Assembly: GCA_003537695.1 (NCBI GenBank)
Contig: DPRC01000138.1
Span: 1-6,620 of the forward strand
DNA length: 6,620 bases
Source of the DNA: Polaribacter sp.
Lineage (GTDB): Bacteria > Bacteroidota > Bacteroidia > Flavobacteriales > Flavobacteriaceae
Direction of reading: 5' to 3'
The notes below the pieces were generated by a model. It was not told the DNA's origin, did no database searches, and saw nothing but the letters and a program-made list of their open reading frames with translations. Positions 5,409-6,620 of the stretch are shown piece after piece. The translations under genes were made by a program, and so were the position numbers. The stretch's first letter is position 1. Each line of letters opens with the position of its first letter.

Positions 5409-6449
5409 ATGAAATTTAAAGCACAACAAATAGCAGATATTTTAGAAGGAGAGGTTGTTGGCAACCCTGATGAAGAAGTTTCTGCACTTTCTAAAATTGA
5501 GGAAGGAAAAAAAGGATCTTTAACTTTTTTGTCAAACCCTAAATACACTTCATTTTTATACAGTACAAATGCCTCAGTGGCCATTGTAAATAAGAGCTTT
5601 ACTCCTGAAAAGGAAGTGAAAATCACACTGATTAAAGTGGCAGATGCCTATATCGCGTTTTCTAAATTATTAGAATTTTATAATGAAGCAAAAAATAATA
5701 AATTAGGAAGAGAACAGCCAAATTTTATTGCCGAATCGGCACAGATAGGAGAGAATGAATACATTGGAGCATTCGCTTATCTTGGCGAAAATGTAAAAAT
5801 TGGTAAAAATGTAAAAATTTATCCCAATTCTTACATCGGAGATAATTCTTTAATTGGCGACAATACTGTGATTTTTGCCGGCGTAAAAATTTACGCAGAT
5901 ACGCACATTGGTAAAAATTGTAAAATTCATTCAGGTGCTATTATTGGTGCTGATGGTTTTGGGTTTGCACCGACTAAAGGCGGTGATTATCAATCAATTC
6001 CGCAGATAGGAAATGTTATTATTGAAGATAATGTGGATATTGGGGCAACTTCTACCATTGATAGAGCTACCTTGGGATCTACTATTATTAGAAAAGGAGT
6101 AAAACTCGATAATCAAATTCAAATTGCGCACAATGTAGAAGTTGGAAAAAATACAGTGATTGCATCGCAGACAGGAGTTTCTGGATCTACTAAAATTGGA
6201 GAAAACTGCATGATTGGTGGGCAAGTAGGAATTGGAGGTCACTTGATAATCGGAAATAATGTGAAGGTTTTAGGTCAGACAGGAATTACCAAAAACATCA
6301 AGGATAGTGAGGTTATTTATGGAACGCCAGCTTTTAAATCCAGTAGTTTCAATAGAAGTTATGTACACTTTAAAAATTTACCAACGATAGTATCAAAAAT
6401 TAACCAGTTAGAAAAAGAGTTGAAGACTCAACTAAGAAAGAATGAGTAA
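5409..6449 (+). CDS. lpxD: LpxD, UDP-3-O-acylglucosamine N-acyltransferase
   Basis: This is a 346-residue homotrimeric cytoplasmic acyltransferase of normal LpxD length. It transfers a 3-hydroxyacyl chain from acyl carrier protein to the 2-amine of UDP-3-O-acylglucosamine, the third step of lipid A synthesis. The N-terminal uridine-binding domain (about 1-100) includes SLTFLSNPKY at 37-46. From about 105 to 300 a left-handed beta-helix of isoleucine-rich hexapeptide repeats follows (IGKNVKI, IGDNSLI, IGENCMI and others). The GADGFGFAP loop (180-188) and the catalytic His in QIAHNVEVG (H241, matching E. coli H239) are intact. Residues about 320-345 form the helical C-terminal tail. The ATG at 5409 is preferred over the in-frame TTG at 5400 because MKFKAQQIADILEG matches the family start. 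The last 8 bp overlap lpxC, which suggests translational coupling to the preceding committed step of the pathway. Confidence 0.96.
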   Translation: MKFKAQQIADILEGEVVGNPDEEVSALSKIEEGKKGSLTFLSNPKYTSFLYSTNASVAIVNKSFTPEKEVKITLIKVADAYIAFSKLLEFYNEAKNNKLGREQPNFIAESAQIGENEYIGAFAYLGENVKIGKNVKIYPNSYIGDNSLIGDNTVIFAGVKIYADTHIGKNCKIHSGAIIGADGFGFAPTKGGDYQSIPQIGNVIIEDNVDIGATSTIDRATLGSTIIRKGVKLDNQIQIAHNVEVGKNTVIASQTGVSGSTKIGENCMIGGQVGIGGHLIIGNNVKVLGQTGITKNIKDSEVIYGTPAFKSSSFNRSYVHFKNLPTIVSKINQLEKELKTQLRKNE

Positions 6450-6620
6450 GAAACAAAAAACAATACAAAATGAAATCAGTTTATCAGGTGTAGGTTTACA
6501 TACTGGGAATGCTGTAAAGATGACTTTGAAACCTGCCCCTATAAATCACGGTTTTGCATTTTGCAGATTAGATTTAGAGGGCGCTCCTATTATAGAAGCA
6601 AGGGCTGAGTATGTTGTAAA
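6442..6620 (+). CDS. lpxC: LpxC N-terminus (UDP-3-O-acyl-GlcNAc deacetylase), cut by window end
   Basis: The first 59 codons of lpxC are present and the frame runs off the window. LpxC is the zinc deacetylase for the committed step of lipid A synthesis, and its product is the substrate of LpxD. QKTIQNEISLSGVGLHTG at residues 5-22 is the hallmark LpxC N-terminus, followed by VKMTLKPAPINHGFAFCRLDL, typical of Bacteroidetes members. The zinc ligands lie further in and are not visible. In Bacteroidetes this gene is commonly fused to fabZ (lpxC/fabZ), but that cannot be tested here. The ATG sits inside the end of lpxD (8-bp overlap). AAGAAAG just upstream is a purine-rich stretch that may help initiation. 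Confidence 0.93.
   Translation, partial: MSKKQKTIQNEISLSGVGLHTGNAVKMTLKPAPINHGFAFCRLDLEGAPIIEARAEYVV

Noticed and set aside
5137..5626. Minus-strand open frames at 5137-5319 and 5351-5626
   Set aside because: They are antisense to the HD-domain gene and lpxD, both strongly supported by motifs, and have low-complexity or unrecognisable products.
5994..6242. Minus-strand frame with an Asn/Ser-rich product
   Set aside because: It is the reverse complement of the repetitive lpxD beta-helix, and its composition follows from those repeats.
1..6620. A novel defence, mobile or CRISPR-type system
   Set aside because: All genes except the 5' fragment and the DUF4258-like protein belong to well-known housekeeping or regulatory families. 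There are no spaced repeats, transposase, integrase or attachment sites. The HD-domain and PglZ-domain proteins recall families that also occur in phage defence, but here their full-length matches are to SAMHD1-like dNTPases and PorX, without defence partners.

Overview
The window is AT-rich chromosomal DNA from a member of the Bacteroidetes (Bacteroidota), most likely family Flavobacteriaceae. Three things point there. It encodes a full-length PorX-type protein (CheY receiver fused to a PglZ/alkaline-phosphatase-like domain), a regulator typical of Bacteroidetes with type IX secretion. It has the start of an LpxC of the Bacteroidetes style directly overlapping lpxD. Start sites lack clear Shine-Dalgarno sequences, while several are preceded by TAnnTTTG, the -7 element of Bacteroidetes promoters. 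The genus cannot be fixed from the sequence alone.

Layout. Positions 1-156 hold the 3' end of a plus-strand gene that I do not recognise. The next four genes are on the minus strand, read right to left: porX (3958-2414), a possible 15-codon micro-ORF in the 127-bp gap (2398-2351), tsaE (2286-1879), an alanine dehydrogenase-like gene (1871-675, only 7 bp after tsaE), and a small membrane-anchored DUF4258-like protein (569-201) with its own candidate promoter. A 181-bp divergent intergenic region (3959-4139) separates porX from the plus-strand genes: a SAMHD1-like HD phosphohydrolase (4140-5363), lpxD (5409-6449) and the first 59 codons of lpxC (6442 to the window end). lpxD and lpxC overlap by 8 bp.

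How the genes relate. The minus-strand group combines a type IX secretion regulator, a tRNA t6A modification ATPase and an amino-acid or NAD(H)-linked dehydrogenase. They share no pathway, although tsaE and the dehydrogenase look co-transcribed. The plus-strand group contains two early lipid A enzymes in tight translational contact, preceded by a putative dNTPase.

I found no mobile element, CRISPR array, RNA gene, toxin-antitoxin pair or defence system. This is an ordinary housekeeping region. The points worth a second look are modest: replaced active-site residues in the alanine dehydrogenase-like protein, the micro-ORF in frame behind porX, the forced TTG start of the HD protein, and the near-leaderless promoter arrangement of lpxD.
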